26,870 nt of DNA from Caldisericales bacterium (lineage in GTDB: Bacteria > Caldisericota > Caldisericia > Caldisericales > Caldisericaceae), in assembly GCA_015485995.1 (NCBI GenBank), contig WFSP01000065.1:1-26870 (forward strand), in the 5' to 3' direction. Numbering within the stretch: the stretch's first letter is position 1; each line of letters begins with the position of its first letter. Position numbers and translations under genes: made by a program. Positions 13,857 through 23,210 of the stretch are shown here, piece by piece. The notes beneath the pieces were generated by a model, which saw only the letters and a list, made by a program, of their open reading frames with translations, made no database searches and had not been told where the DNA came from.

Positions 13857-15140
13857 ATGTATATAAATGAAGCAAAAAATAACGTAGGGAAAGAGGTAGA
13901 AATCAAAGGATGGGTTTATAACACACGATCAAGTGGAAAAATTATATTTCTCCTTATACGAGATGGTACGGGTATTATCCAATTTGTTGTTTCAAAGAAT
14001 GATGTCACCGAAGAAATCTTTTTAAAAGCAAAAAAGCTTACTCAGGAATCTTCGGTGGTTGTAAAAGGCGTTATAAGGGAAGATAAACGTGCACCAGGGG
14101 GGTACGAGCTTCTGTTAAAAGATTTGGAAACTGTCCAAATTACAAGCGACTACCCAATTACACCTAAAGAACATGGCGTTGGGTTCCTAATGGAAAATAG
14201 GCATCTGTGGCTGCGCTCCAAAAGGCAGTGGGCAATCTTGAGAATCAGGCACAGGATAGAAAAGTCCCTGAGAGACTTTTTTGATAATAGAGGATTTACT
14301 CTCGTTGATGCACCAATACTTACACCAAACTCTTGTGAGGGCTCTACGACACTCTTTGAAACAGACTATTTTGGCAAACCTGCATTCCTATCCCAAAGCG
14401 GACAACTTTATATGGAAGCCGCTGCAATGGCATTCGGGAAAGTTTACTGCTTCGGGCCAACATTTAGGGCAGAGAAATCAAAAACAAGAAGGCACCTTAC
14501 GGAGTTTTGGATGCTTGAACCGGAAATTGCATACGTTACATTTGAGGAGAATATGCGCATACAAGAGGATATGATTACATACGCTGTGCAAGAAGTATTA
14601 GAAAACTGTAAAAATGAACTTGAAATTATAGGACGAGATACTTCTATTCTTGAAAAAGCAAAACCGCCGTTCCCAAAAATTTCTTACAGAGAGGCACTCG
14701 ATATCCTTAAGAAAAACGGGAAGCAGCTTGAATGGGGAGACGATTTCGGTGGGGATGAAGAAACAGTTTTAGCCGCACAATTTGAAAAACCTGTTTTTGT
14801 GCATAATTTTCCGGTAGGAGCAAAAGCATTCTATATGAAACCAGACCCTAATGATCCTGAAACAGTGCTTGCAGCAGATTTGCTCGCGCCTGAAGGGTAT
14901 GGGGAAATCATAGGTGGAAGTCAAAGAATAGACGATTATGATATTTTACTAAAAAGACTGAAAGAAAATGGCTTATCCGAGGAAGATTACAAATGGTATT
15001 TGGATTTGAGAAAGTACGGGTCAGCACCGCACGGTGGATTTGGTATAGGGCTTGAGAGGACAGTTGCCTGGATTGCAAAACTTCCGCATGTAAGGGAAAC
15101 CGTTCCATTCCCAAGGCTACTTGAAAAAATATACCCATAA
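13857..15140 (+). CDS. asnS: Asparaginyl-tRNA synthetase
   Basis: This class IIb synthetase charges tRNA-Asn. The 427-residue protein has an N-terminal OB-fold anticodon domain (1-100: [23 protein letters not shown] strand pattern, then QFVVSKNDV). The catalytic domain carries motif 2 [21 protein letters not shown] (about 203-223, quoted in parts: [12 protein letters not shown] and TEFWMLEPE) and motif 3 [14 protein letters not shown] near 394-407. FWMLEPE is characteristic of AsnRS rather than AspRS, whose motif reads 'F-x-Q-x-D/E-x-E'. A strong ribosome site precedes the ATG. The stop is directly followed by the holA ATG with no gap. Confidence 0.95.
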   Translation: MYINEAKNNVGKEVEIKGWVYNTRSSGKIIFLLIRDGTGIIQFVVSKNDVTEEIFLKAKKLTQESSVVVKGVIREDKRAPGGYELLLKDLETVQITSDYPITPKEHGVGFLMENRHLWLRSKRQWAILRIRHRIEKSLRDFFDNRGFTLVDAPILTPNSCEGSTTLFETDYFGKPAFLSQSGQLYMEAAAMAFGKVYCFGPTFRAEKSKTRRHLTEFWMLEPEIAYVTFEENMRIQEDMITYAVQEVLENCKNELEIIGRDTSILEKAKPPFPKISYREALDILKKNGKQLEWGDDFGGDEETVLAAQFEKPVFVHNFPVGAKAFYMKPDPNDPETVLAADLLAPEGYGEIIGGSQRIDDYDILLKRLKENGLSEEDYKWYLDLRKYGSAPHGGFGIGLERTVAWIAKLPHVRETVPFPRLLEKIYP

Positions 15141-16118
15141 ATGGCTCAAAAAGCGTTAAGCATATTAAAAGAGATAAGGCAGGGTAAAACTCATAGATTA
15201 TACATTCTTTCAGGTGTTAACGGTACCTATTTAAAAAATAATATTGTTGACAACCTGAAAGAATCTTTTATTGACAAAAAAACGGAAGCGTTCGACTTTA
15301 TTACATTTTATGGAAAGAGCCTTTCTTCCAACGAAATTCTTAATTCTGTTAACACTCCCCCTTTTGGGAAAGCAAAACTCATCGTGGTCAAGGATGTCGA
15401 GCAAATGAAAAAAGCAGAAATAAAAAAAATTTTATCCTGGAAAATTCCCGAATCCTCCATATTGGTTATTTTATCAAACTCAGAATTAAAAATAGCACCA
15501 AAGGAAGAGGACAGTGCAATCGTTAATTCCTATTCCATAACACAAACAATGCTCAAATCCTGGATAAAGAAAAAAGCAAAAGAAGACGGGAAGAAAATAT
15601 CGGATGAGGCAGTTTCAGAACTTATTTTACGCTTGGATGGCGATTTGTTCCTTATCGCTTCGGAGGTTAAGAAACTAGCTCTTTTTGCAGGAAACAATAA
15701 AGAAATTACAAAAGAAGATGTTACAAAAGTAGTAGAATTTATTCCTGAGATAAGGATTTTTGATTTGGTAGACGCTATTGTGTCCAGAAAAAAAACCACT
15801 GCTCTTAAAATGTTGAAAACTTTTCTTGATATACAGGATTCCAGCCCAGAACAGCTTCTTTCCCTTTTACTTAAAACTTTTATGCAAATTGCACTTATAA
15901 AAGAGCTCTTAACAAAAAATGTAAAGAAAACCGATATTGCATCAAAAGGAAAAATTTATCCCCCTTTTCTTGTAAATAAACTTCTGCCTTTGGCACAAAA
16001 GATGCATTACAACGATATAATAAATGAATTCAAGTTGCTCAGCAAAATAGATGTACAAAGCAAAAAAGGGGAAATTAATCTTCCCCTGCATCTGCGTCTC
16101 TTTATTGAAAAGAATTAG
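15141..16118 (+). CDS. holA: DNA polymerase III delta subunit
   Basis: The delta subunit opens the beta clamp as part of the clamp loader. The 325-residue protein has the HolA pattern: N-terminal YILSGVNGTYLKNNIVDNL (the usual 'Y-x-L-x-G-x-x-x-Y-L'), a Rossmann-like part with TPPFGKAKLIVVKDVEQM, and WIKKKAKEDGKKISDEAVSEL leading into LILRLDGDLFLIASEVKKLALF. A C-terminal collar domain ends at LPLHLRLFIEKN. It lacks a functional P-loop, as expected. The start abuts the asnS stop. Its own stop TAG abuts the rpsT stop on the other strand, preserving the holA/rpsT neighbourhood seen in Bacillus. Confidence 0.9.
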   Translation: MAQKALSILKEIRQGKTHRLYILSGVNGTYLKNNIVDNLKESFIDKKTEAFDFITFYGKSLSSNEILNSVNTPPFGKAKLIVVKDVEQMKKAEIKKILSWKIPESSILVILSNSELKIAPKEEDSAIVNSYSITQTMLKSWIKKKAKEDGKKISDEAVSELILRLDGDLFLIASEVKKLALFAGNNKEITKEDVTKVVEFIPEIRIFDLVDAIVSRKKTTALKMLKTFLDIQDSSPEQLLSLLLKTFMQIALIKELLTKNVKKTDIASKGKIYPPFLVNKLLPLAQKMHYNDIINEFKLLSKIDVQSKKGEINLPLHLRLFIEKN

Positions 16119-16382
16119 CTAACTTTCCTGTTTCTCTTTTCGTGCTGCATTGAGCTTTGCCATAAGTTTAGATTTTCTACGTGCAGCAGTATTCTTATGC
16201 AGTATCCCTTTAGATTCCAGCTTATCAATAATTTTTACCGCTTCTTTTACTTTTTCTTCGGAATAATTATCTTTCTTTGCAAAATCTAAGACCTTCTTTA
16301 AGCTAGCCCTATAAAGTTCATTCCTCTTTCTTCTTTTTTCATCTTTTCTTACAGCTTTTTTTGAAGCTTTTAATATTGGCAT
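16119..16382 (-). CDS. rpsT: 30S ribosomal protein S20
   Basis: S20 binds 16S rRNA in the 30S subunit. The 87-residue, very basic, helical protein starts MPILKASKKAVRKDEKRRKRN and carries the typical HKNTAARRKSKLMAKLN segment in the C-terminal helix (two separate quotes). An AGGAGGT ribosome site lies 5 nt before the ATG. It has its own promoter, so it is expressed separately from the upstream mutM unit. Its stop faces the holA stop with zero bases between them. Confidence 0.97.
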   Translation of the reverse strand: MPILKASKKAVRKDEKRRKRNELYRASLKKVLDFAKKDNYSEEKVKEAVKIIDKLESKGILHKNTAARRKSKLMAKLNAARKEKQES

Positions 16383-16412
16383 TACTTACCTCCTATTGAA
16401 AAATTCCTATAT

Positions 16413-16440
16413 ATAGTAGCAACTTTCTATATTCTGTCAA
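16413..16440 (-). promoter_or_regulatory. Strong promoter for rpsT
   Basis: On the minus strand a perfect TTGACA (plus 16435-16440) is 16 bp from TACTAT (plus 16413-16418), 31 bp before the ATG. It is the only perfect -35 in the window, fitting a highly expressed ribosomal protein. Confidence 0.7.
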
Positions 16441-16472
16441 GTCTTTTATCCCGTTTCATTTGGATATGTTAC

Positions 16473-17291
16473 TCATTTTTGGCATTCAGGGCAATAATAG
16501 GAGAACCTGCCGTTTATTTTCATCATTTGAACGGTTCCTTCACACCCGGGGCATAACTTTCCTGCCCTCTTATGTACTTTAAAATGTTTCTGAAATTCAC
16601 CCTTTTTGCCGTTTAAGTGGACAAACGTGAGCTCGCTTTCTCCACCAAAACTTTCGGATTCTTTAAATACCTCCGGAATTGAATTGAAAATCTTTCTAAT
16701 TTCTTCCTTATTCAAGCTAAGCGCTTTTCTGTCAGGCCTTACTCCTGCCCTAAACAAAATTTCGTCAGAATAAGCATTTCCTATTCCTGCGACAAGGGTC
16801 TGGTCCATTAAGATCTGTTTAATTTTCTTTTTTCCATTCCTCACTAAAATTTTGTTAAACACATCCAATGTAAAATTAGGACTCATTGCATCAATTCCGA
16901 GCTTTTTAAGGGATTCATCCTCGAAAACTTTATTACTCTTCAAAATTTTAATAAATCCACCGCGCATTATTCCACCAATATAAAGACATTTTTCGTTAGA
17001 TAGCAAGAAACCAACCTGAACTTTCTCTTTTTCGCACTTGTCCACAACCTTCATAAATCCTGTAAGCAGAAAATGGACAGCAATTGAATATCCGTTTGAG
17101 AGGTCAATAATTAAAACTTTTCCTTTTCGCCTGGCATTTTCTATCTTTTCCCCTACAGCAAAGCGGGAGAATTCTCTCCCGCTCATATTAAGTATCGTTT
17201 CTTTATTTATAACAGCGCCTTTTATCTCTATGCCTTTTAATAATTCTTGAGTTTCTTTTCTTAGTATCTCAATCTCTACTATTTCAGGCAT
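16473..17291 (-). CDS. mutM: Divergent Fpg/Nei-family DNA glycosylase
   Basis: Base-excision repair glycosylase/AP lyase of the MutM/Nei fold, 272 residues. Catalytic Pro 2 and Glu 3 (MPE) are present, but the usual 'LPEVE' reads IVEIE. Lys 58 in RRKGKVLII matches the beta-hairpin Lys. The H2TH region has AGIGNAYSDEILFRAG, and the C-terminal zinc finger has Cys 247, 250, 267 and 270 with the loop Arg at 262. Two lesion-loop signatures of classic MutM are altered. The 'HLGM-S/T-G' methionine is Leu (HFLLTG, 73-78), and the 'D-x-RRFG' strand reads IMRGGFI. Activity is plausible, but 8-oxoguanine specificity is uncertain and Nei-like substrates are possible. It follows eno by 12 bp with no ribosome site. 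Confidence 0.85.
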   Translation of the reverse strand: MPEIVEIEILRKETQELLKGIEIKGAVINKETILNMSGREFSRFAVGEKIENARRKGKVLIIDLSNGYSIAVHFLLTGFMKVVDKCEKEKVQVGFLLSNEKCLYIGGIMRGGFIKILKSNKVFEDESLKKLGIDAMSPNFTLDVFNKILVRNGKKKIKQILMDQTLVAGIGNAYSDEILFRAGVRPDRKALSLNKEEIRKIFNSIPEVFKESESFGGESELTFVHLNGKKGEFQKHFKVHKRAGKLCPGCEGTVQMMKINGRFSYYCPECQK

Positions 17292-17303
17292 ATCTATACA
17301 CTT

Positions 17304-18593
17304 TTATTTATTGGAAAAATTCCTAAATATATCTTTGCCTGCAAAATGTGCTGCTGCACCAAGCTCTTCTTCAATACGCATAAGTTGATTATACTTTTCA
17401 ACTCTTTCAATTCTTGCAGGTGCACCGCTCTTTATCTGCCCAATGTTCATTCCTACAACGAAATCTGAAATGAATGTATCTGCAGTTTCTCCGGAACGGT
17501 GAGAAACTACCTGAGTAAACCCAGCACTCTTTGCAAGATTTACCGTTTCCATTGTTTCCGTAAGCGTGCCAATCTGATTAAGTTTAATTAGAACAGAATT
17601 TGATGCTTTGAGGTCTATGCCTTTTTGCAATCTTTTAATATTTGTCACATAAATATCATCGCCAACAAGCTGAACTTTTTTACCAAGCTTTTCTTCAAGT
17701 TCTACCCAGCCATCCCAATCCTCTTCAAATAAGCCGTCTTCAATGGAAATCATAGGATATTTTTCAATAAGCATTTCATAATATTCAATCATATCTTCTG
17801 CAGTTCTCTCTTTCCCCTCAAACACATATTTACCTTTTTTGGTATTGTAGAAATAAGAAGGCGCCGCATCAATCCCAATATAAACATCCTTTTTGGGGCT
17901 ATAACCCGCTTCCTTTATTGCTTTAACGATATACTCAATTGCATCTTCGCTACGCTTTAAATGGGGAGCAAAACCACCTTCATCTCCAACGCTTACTACA
18001 TAACCATCTTTCTTAAGTATATTCTTAAGAGTATGATAAATCTCCGCACCATACCTAAAAGCTTCCCTAAAGGAAGGAGCGCCTGCGGGAATAAGCAAAA
18101 ATTCCTGAATGTCAATTCCTGAGTCGGAATGCTTTCCACCGTTCAAAATATTGAACTGCGGAGTAGGAAGTAAGGTTCCGTCAATTCCGCCAATATATCT
18201 GTAAAGTGGAATTCCATATTCTTCAGCTGTTGCACGAGCTACTGCAAGAGATGCCCCCAAAATTGCATTTGCGCCGAGTTTCCCTTTATTTGGAGTGCCG
18301 TCAAGTTCAATCATCGCTTGATCAATTTCCGCTTGCTCCTCGGAAAGCATCCCGATAATTTTCTCTGCAATGGGGCCGTTTATATTTTCCACTGCTTTTA
18401 GCACGCCCTTTCCATTAAACCGTTTTTTATCACCGTCTCTTAATTCCACTGCTTCGAATTCTCCGGTGGATGCGCCCGACGGAACATCGGCTCTGCCCAT
18501 TATTCCACTTTCCAATAATACCTCTGCCTCTACCGTAGGATTTCCTCTCGAATCAAGGATTTCTCTTGCATTAACTGCCAAAATTTCACTCAT
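17304..18593 (-). CDS. eno: Enolase
   Basis: The enzyme converts 2-phosphoglycerate to phosphoenolpyruvate in glycolysis. The 429-residue protein has all active residues: Glu 205 in VGDEGGFAP, Lys 337 in [12 protein letters not shown], magnesium ligands Asp 242, Glu 285 and Asp 312, and the [10 protein letters not shown] loop (39-48). [11 protein letters not shown] follows at 364. The ATG has AGGAGG 8 nt upstream. It starts 16 bp after recR and is followed by mutM, so it probably rides on the dnaX transcript. No internal promoter was picked out. Confidence 0.98.
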   Translation of the reverse strand: MSEILAVNAREILDSRGNPTVEAEVLLESGIMGRADVPSGASTGEFEAVELRDGDKKRFNGKGVLKAVENINGPIAEKIIGMLSEEQAEIDQAMIELDGTPNKGKLGANAILGASLAVARATAEEYGIPLYRYIGGIDGTLLPTPQFNILNGGKHSDSGIDIQEFLLIPAGAPSFREAFRYGAEIYHTLKNILKKDGYVVSVGDEGGFAPHLKRSEDAIEYIVKAIKEAGYSPKKDVYIGIDAAPSYFYNTKKGKYVFEGKERTAEDMIEYYEMLIEKYPMISIEDGLFEEDWDGWVELEEKLGKKVQLVGDDIYVTNIKRLQKGIDLKASNSVLIKLNQIGTLTETMETVNLAKSAGFTQVVSHRSGETADTFISDFVVGMNIGQIKSGAPARIERVEKYNQLMRIEEELGAAAHFAGKDIFRNFSNK

Positions 18594-18609
18594 AATAATA
18601 CCTCCTGTA

Positions 18610-19212
18610 TTATATAATTTCTTTACGATCTTTAATCGCCATAGTTAGTGTTACGGAATCTACAAAATCAATCTCAGTGCCTTTGGGAAGGCCTGTTGCA
18701 ATGCGAGTAACTTTCACACCAAAAGGTTTTAATACTTTTTGTATGTATAGGCCTGTAATATCTCCGTTAAAATTTGGATTCATTGCTAATATAACCTCTT
18801 TTATGTCGTTTTTGGCAACTCTTTCCACTAACTCTTTAATTTTCAAATTATCCACTGAAATGTGATTCATTGGGTCAATTCTCCCATGCAATACGTGATA
18901 AACGCCTCTGTATTCACCACTCTTCTCTACTGCAAACAAATCTCTCACCTCTTCAACTACACATATAGTAGAATGATCCCTTTTCTCATCGGAACATATA
19001 TTGCAAATTTCTTTGTCGGTAAGGTTGAAACATATAGGGCAAAGATGCAAATTTTCCTTCGCTTTTTGAATTGCGGTTACCAATCTTTCTACTTTGTTTT
19101 TATTCTCTGAAACAATAAAAAGGGCGATGCGTTCAGCACTCTTTGGGCCAATACCCGGAAGCTTTGCAATTTCTTCAATAAGTTGGCTTATTTTTTCCGG
19201 AAAACCACTCAT
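18610..19212 (-). CDS. recR: Recombination mediator RecR
   Basis: RecR works with RecF/RecO to load RecA at gaps. The 200-residue protein has the helix-hairpin-helix [15 protein letters not shown] (18-32), the C4 zinc finger (Cys 58, 61, 70, 73) and a Toprim domain starting [14 protein letters not shown] (83-96), with [11 protein letters not shown] and the closing [21 protein letters not shown] block (quoted in part). It begins directly at the end of ybaB with no gap. The ybaB-recR pairing is conserved across bacteria. Confidence 0.97.
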   Translation of the reverse strand: MSGFPEKISQLIEEIAKLPGIGPKSAERIALFIVSENKNKVERLVTAIQKAKENLHLCPICFNLTDKEICNICSDEKRDHSTICVVEEVRDLFAVEKSGEYRGVYHVLHGRIDPMNHISVDNLKIKELVERVAKNDIKEVILAMNPNFNGDITGLYIQKVLKPFGVKVTRIATGLPKGTEIDFVDSVTLTMAIKDRKEII

Positions 19213-19533
19213 TTAGTTAGGAAATCCCAACCCGGGAATTCCTCCAATCCCTCCTATTTCTACAAACTTCTCCTGCGCAACCTTTTTCGCTTTCTCCTGT
19301 GCCTCGCGTATTGCCGCAATAATAAGATCCTCCAACATTTCCTTTTCTTCTTTATCAATTACATCTTCGGAAATTTCAATGGAAATTACATCGAGTTTGC
19401 CGGAAACAGTAACTTTTACGGCATCGCCTCCTGCGACACCTTCTACTCGTGTTTCTTCCAGTTCTTTCTCTATCCTTTCCATTTTTTTCTGAAGTTCCTG
19501 CGCTTTTCTCATTAAATCATTCATGTTTCTCAT
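19213..19533 (-). CDS. ybaB: YbaB/EbfC nucleoid-associated protein
   Basis: This is a small DNA-binding protein of the YbaB family. The start chosen is the ATG at 19533, because GAGGAGG (19540-19546) lies 6 nt upstream and the resulting MRNMNDLMRKAQELQKKM is the family's usual N-terminus. The open frame continues 12 codons further upstream (to 19569), but that part lies inside dnaX and has no ribosome site. The 106 residues comprise an N-terminal coiled helix, the GGDAVKVTVSGKLDVISIEI strand pair and a helix, then a Gly-rich tail. It overlaps the dnaX 3' end by 17 bp and abuts recR. Confidence 0.95.
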   Translation of the reverse strand: MRNMNDLMRKAQELQKKMERIEKELEETRVEGVAGGDAVKVTVSGKLDVISIEISEDVIDKEEKEMLEDLIIAAIREAQEKAKKVAQEKFVEIGGIGGIPGLGFPN

Positions 19534-21136
19534 TCTTTTCCTCCTCATTACTTTTTTTGACATCCACAACTACTCCGTTAAACAGAGTTAACACTTGCTT
19601 TACAGTTTCATTTTGGGAAGCGTCCCGTATTTCACTTTCTTCAGTTTTTACCTCGTTTTTTGTTTCAGGTTCAATATACTTTAATCTATACCTTTTCTTC
19701 AAAACCTTGTTAACAGCATCGCTCAGGATTGTAATATTTTTTTCCATTTTTAGAATAGAAAGATAGAATTTTTTCTCCACGAGTAGAACAATAAGGTCGT
19801 CTTGCACTTCTACAGGGCTTACTCTATCCAAAATCGCATGTAAAGGTTTGTCCATACTTTTAACTTTATTCAAAATACTCTTCCACTGAGATTTCACAAA
19901 ATCAAGCCCTTCTAATTTATTACCATTTGCAACATCACGAGAGCTTTCCTTAGTGGTAGGGGTAACATTTTTATTCTCTTCACCTGCAAATTGAATTTCC
20001 TCACTCGCAGGTACACTGACCTCTTCCGTCTTGGTTGGAGCTTTTGAAACGGATTCTATTTCCATACATTTCAAAGCAGTAAGCTGGACAGGGAAAAATG
20101 GGTCTGGGAAAAAACGAATGATGTTCATTAGATTTGCAAATTCCAAAGAAATATCAACAATTTTTTTAATGCTCACGTATTTTGACTGCTCTTTTAATGC
20201 ATCTATGAAAGAGGTTTCTCTATCAAGAACTTCTTCTTTAAACCCCAATATTTTCCCATCCAACAAGCTTTGCAAATAGTTGAGGAATTCGTTTATAAAA
20301 ATTTTACTGTCTTTCCCATTCTCTTCCATATTCTTAATTATGGAGAGTGCTTTCTCAGGTTCTTTTTTTATAATACTATCAAGAAAATTTTTCAACAGTT
20401 CATCCTGTGGTATACCTAATAAATCTCGTATGCTCTGCTCGTTAATATTCCCGAACATTGTAATCGCCTGATCCAGCAGGCTCAAGGCATTGCGAAGAGA
20501 ACCCGTGGCAAACCGTGCTATAAGTAGGGCGGCGCTATCAGACATCTTCGCATTTTCCTTTTTTGCAATTTCTTTAATTTTATTTACAAGTCCAGTAGCG
20601 GAAATCGGTTTAAAATAAAACCTTTCGCATCGGGAAATAATTGTAGCAGGGATTTTTTCGGGCTCAGTCGTTGCAAGTATAAACACTACATTTTCAGGAG
20701 GTTCTTCAAGAGTTTTTAACAAGGCATTAAAAGCCTGCATAGTCAGCATATGGGCTTCATCAATAATATATACTTTATATCTTGAAGAAATCGGCGCATA
20801 CTGAACTTTTTCTTTTAAATCCCTAATTTCATCAATGCCCCTGTTAGAGGCAGCATCAATTTCTACCACATCAAGGTTTGTTCCGTTTGTTATGGTAATG
20901 CATTGCTGGCATTTCATACACGGTGTAGGAGTAGGGCCGTTCTCACAGTTTAGCCCTTTTGCAAATATGCGAGCAATTGAAGTTTTTCCGGTCCCTTTCG
21001 GGCCTGCAAACAGATAAGCATGGGCAATTTTCTTTTGCCGCAATGCCTCCTGTAATATTTTTACAACAGTTTCCTGCTCTACGACATCCTCAAACACCTG
21101 AGGCCTATATTTTCTATAAAGCGCTATATATTTCAT
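19517..21136 (-). CDS. dnaX: DNA polymerase III subunits gamma/tau
   Basis: Clamp-loader ATPase. The start is set at the ATG at 21136 (MKYIALYRKYRPQVFEDVV, typical N-terminus), giving 539 residues; the longer open frame (21154) runs into the promoter. Motifs: Walker A GPKGTGKT (45-52), zinc-binding Cys 64, 73, 76 and 79, EIDAASNRGIDEIRDL, Walker B IIDEAHM (124-130), and the sensor/arginine-finger block ISRCERF. Domain III and a charged linker (about 380-420) precede a tau-like tail. No frameshift is needed for a full product. The -10 TATAAT ends 6 nt before the ATG and there is no ribosome site, so the mRNA is probably leaderless. It heads the dnaX-ybaB-recR-eno-mutM unit. Confidence 0.96.
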   Translation of the reverse strand: MKYIALYRKYRPQVFEDVVEQETVVKILQEALRQKKIAHAYLFAGPKGTGKTSIARIFAKGLNCENGPTPTPCMKCQQCITITNGTNLDVVEIDAASNRGIDEIRDLKEKVQYAPISSRYKVYIIDEAHMLTMQAFNALLKTLEEPPENVVFILATTEPEKIPATIISRCERFYFKPISATGLVNKIKEIAKKENAKMSDSAALLIARFATGSLRNALSLLDQAITMFGNINEQSIRDLLGIPQDELLKNFLDSIIKKEPEKALSIIKNMEENGKDSKIFINEFLNYLQSLLDGKILGFKEEVLDRETSFIDALKEQSKYVSIKKIVDISLEFANLMNIIRFFPDPFFPVQLTALKCMEIESVSKAPTKTEEVSVPASEEIQFAGEENKNVTPTTKESSRDVANGNKLEGLDFVKSQWKSILNKVKSMDKPLHAILDRVSPVEVQDDLIVLLVEKKFYLSILKMEKNITILSDAVNKVLKKRYRLKYIEPETKNEVKTEESEIRDASQNETVKQVLTLFNGVVVDVKKSNEEEKNEKHE

Positions 21137-21142
21137 ATAACC

Positions 21143-21170
21143 ATTATAATTCAAATGGTAAAAAACTCAA
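21143..21170 (-). promoter_or_regulatory. Leaderless-type promoter for dnaX
   Basis: Minus strand TTGAGT (plus 21165-21170), 16 bp, TATAAT (plus 21143-21148), then GGTTAT and the ATG at 21136. The layout is nearly identical to coaD (TATAAT, TGTTAT, ATGAAA), placing the expected +1 at the start codon. Confidence 0.65.
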
Positions 21171-21244
21171 TTGCTTAAATAACCACCATAAAAACCAGCA
21201 AAGCCATTTAAAAATAAACAATACATATAGTGAAATTTATTACA

Positions 21245-22138
21245 TTAGCGTTTTTCTCTTTCAAATTTCTCGAATTTCTCCTTATATTTCTTGTTTATTT
21301 CATTTATAACTTCTTTCTCTCTGCCGCTTTTCCGTATTTTATCCGCTTTTTTAATTGCACTGTTAACTGCAATATCTATAATCCAGGGAAAAAATTTTGA
21401 AATAAAATAGACAAGTTTCCCCTCAGGCATAACTTCATAAAAATTTTTCTTTCCGGTTTTCTCCACAACCTTCATTGTGTATAAAACGACCTTATCCGGA
21501 GTTGCTAATCCGCCTGATTCATCCACCAAAAAAGTTTCTAACGGTTTCGTGCTGTTCTCTTCCATAAGCTGATTAGTAAGGGTATCTATCGGGTATACAA
21601 TGTAAAAAGAAATGTTTTTTTGTTCAAAAGAAAGCCCTTTTGCAAAAGAACGCATTGCAATTTTAGTAGGAGCATACGTTGTGTAACCAAACGTGTCAAT
21701 TAAGGCTGCCATTGATGAAATGGCTATAATTTTTATCTTTTTCTCTGTCTTTTGCAAAGATAAAAACTTGGCAAGTTTTACAAATCCGAAATAGTTTGTA
21801 TCCATAGATTTAGTAAATTTGTCCAAGGAAAGTTCAGCAAGCTTTCCAGGTAATGCAATTCCAGCAGTATAAACAATATAGTCAGGCACAGCACCTAACA
21901 AATTGAATGCTTCCTCAAGGGCAGCATAAAAAGATTCATCTGTCACGTCCCCATTGAGTGTTTCTATTTTTCTTTTGTAACTATTAAATTTTTCGAGGTA
22001 TTTTTTTGCGTCCTCAAGCTTTTTTCTGCTTCTTGATACAATTGCTATATCCAGGCCGTTGCTTAAAAAGTACTTTGCAAATTCTTCACCTATGCCGCTC
22101 GACCCACCCACAATCAGTGCGCTTTTATTTCCCTTCAT
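21245..22138 (-). CDS. Short-chain dehydrogenase resembling 3-ketodihydrosphingosine reductase
   Basis: The 297-residue protein is a classical SDR: NAD(P)-binding GGSSGIG (11-17) with SRSRKKL (35-41) suggesting NADPH, YTAG (90-93), Ser 141/142, and catalytic YAPTK (Tyr 155, Lys 159). After the active site it has VYPIDT (181-186) and EENSTKPLET (193-202). This closely resembles the eukaryotic 3-ketodihydrosphingosine reductase stretch as I remember it (YPPDT, EENRTKPLET). A hydrophobic segment near 223-240 and a Lys/Glu-rich tail follow, also like that family. It probably reduces a keto-lipid at the membrane. The sphingoid substrate is inferred, and no serine palmitoyltransferase lies here. 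An AAGGAGGT ribosome site precedes it, and it overlaps mscS by 14 bp. Confidence 0.85.
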   Translation of the reverse strand: MKGNKSALIVGGSSGIGEEFAKYFLSNGLDIAIVSRSRKKLEDAKKYLEKFNSYKRKIETLNGDVTDESFYAALEEAFNLLGAVPDYIVYTAGIALPGKLAELSLDKFTKSMDTNYFGFVKLAKFLSLQKTEKKIKIIAISSMAALIDTFGYTTYAPTKIAMRSFAKGLSFEQKNISFYIVYPIDTLTNQLMEENSTKPLETFLVDESGGLATPDKVVLYTMKVVEKTGKKNFYEVMPEGKLVYFISKFFPWIIDIAVNSAIKKADKIRKSGREKEVINEINKKYKEKFEKFEREKR

Positions 22139-23198
22139 CCTTTACCTCCTTGTTGTCTACGTAAATAACTTGTGTAGGATAGGCAAATTTTATCCTCTCT
22201 TTTCCAAATTCTTCGACAAGTTTTAAATTTATCTCCTGATGAACATTCATATAGTGCAAGTAATCGCTATCCTCAACATAATATACTGTTTCAAAATCCA
22301 AACTAAAATCACTAAAATTTACAAAATGGCATCTGTCAAAACTTACCTTTTCAATACTGTCTATTATGTTTTTCACGATACCTGGTATTTTTGTTAATTT
22401 TTCAAGGGGCGTTTCATAAGTAATCCCAATTTTAAAAACCACTCTCCTCTTTTTCATTCTCCTATAATTCTGTACATACTCATCTACCAAGTTCGTATTT
22501 GAAACTACGATTTCCTCGCCGCTTAAACTTCTTATTCTCGTAGACTTTAGCCCTATATGTTCCACTGTACCCACATAATTATTAAACGATATGAAATCAC
22601 CCTCTTCAAAAGGCTTATCAAATATAATTGCGAAATAATTAAATAAGTCGCCTAAAATCTTTTGCGCGGCAAGTGCTACTGCAATACCCGATATTCCAAG
22701 CCCTGTAACGAGGGCTGTAACATTCACTCCGAAATTATCCAATATCAGCACGATACCGAACGTATAAACTAACAGTTTCAAAATCTTCATTGCACCCTTA
22801 AAAGATCTACTTTCAAGATTGCTCTCTTTGTTAGAGATATACTTTTCAGTAAACCAATCAATTGCAATAATTAAAATAAAAATCACATAAACAGATGCAA
22901 AAACTTTCAGTGACAAATCAATAATTTCATGAGCCCTACCGCTAAAGTGAATCTGATAAATTCCTATATATACAGACGCAAGATAAAGGAACGGCATCGA
23001 ACGCCTGACAAGGTAAACAACTAAATCATCTAATAGAGTTTTAGTTCTTTTAGTAAAAGCCTCTATCTTCTTAACAAGAATAAGCTCTATAAATTTCAAA
23101 ATAGCTGCAGATACTAAAAAAACAATTATTGCGACAAGAATTTCTTTAAACAAGGCATTTACTGATACGTTACTTATAAAATTTCTTATTTCATCCAT
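22125..23198 (-). CDS. MscS-family small-conductance mechanosensitive channel
   Basis: The 357-residue protein has an N-terminal membrane part with hydrophobic helices at about residues 15-37, 65-87, 92-115 and 130-150. The pore-lining TM3 with alternating Gly/Ala (VTGLGISGIAVALAAQKILG, ~163-182) comes next. The beta domain follows (DKPFEEGDFISF, then VGTVEHIGLKSTRIRS), then the alpha/beta C-terminal domain (YETPLEKL ... FAYPTQVIYVD). It would release solutes under osmotic downshock. The start is 12 bp after the ferritin-VIT1 stop with a GGGGTG ribosome site, and its 3' end overlaps the SDR start, so the three genes are one operon. Confidence 0.93.
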   Translation of the reverse strand: MDEIRNFISNVSVNALFKEILVAIIVFLVSAAILKFIELILVKKIEAFTKRTKTLLDDLVVYLVRRSMPFLYLASVYIGIYQIHFSGRAHEIIDLSLKVFASVYVIFILIIAIDWFTEKYISNKESNLESRSFKGAMKILKLLVYTFGIVLILDNFGVNVTALVTGLGISGIAVALAAQKILGDLFNYFAIIFDKPFEEGDFISFNNYVGTVEHIGLKSTRIRSLSGEEIVVSNTNLVDEYVQNYRRMKKRRVVFKIGITYETPLEKLTKIPGIVKNIIDSIEKVSFDRCHFVNFSDFSLDFETVYYVEDSDYLHYMNVHQEINLKLVEEFGKERIKFAYPTQVIYVDNKEVKDEGK

Positions 23199-23210
23199 AA
23201 CCGCACACCC

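Noticed and set aside
14281..14574. 97-codon plus-strand frame within asnS
   Set aside because: It is out of frame with a conserved synthetase whose motifs run through the same bases.
20357..20372. A7 run in dnaX (ATA AAA AAA GAA) as a programmed frameshift site making a gamma form
   Set aside because: It lies near residue 256, far upstream of where gamma forms end in other bacteria, and no stimulating stem was seen. AAA runs are common in this AT-rich DNA.
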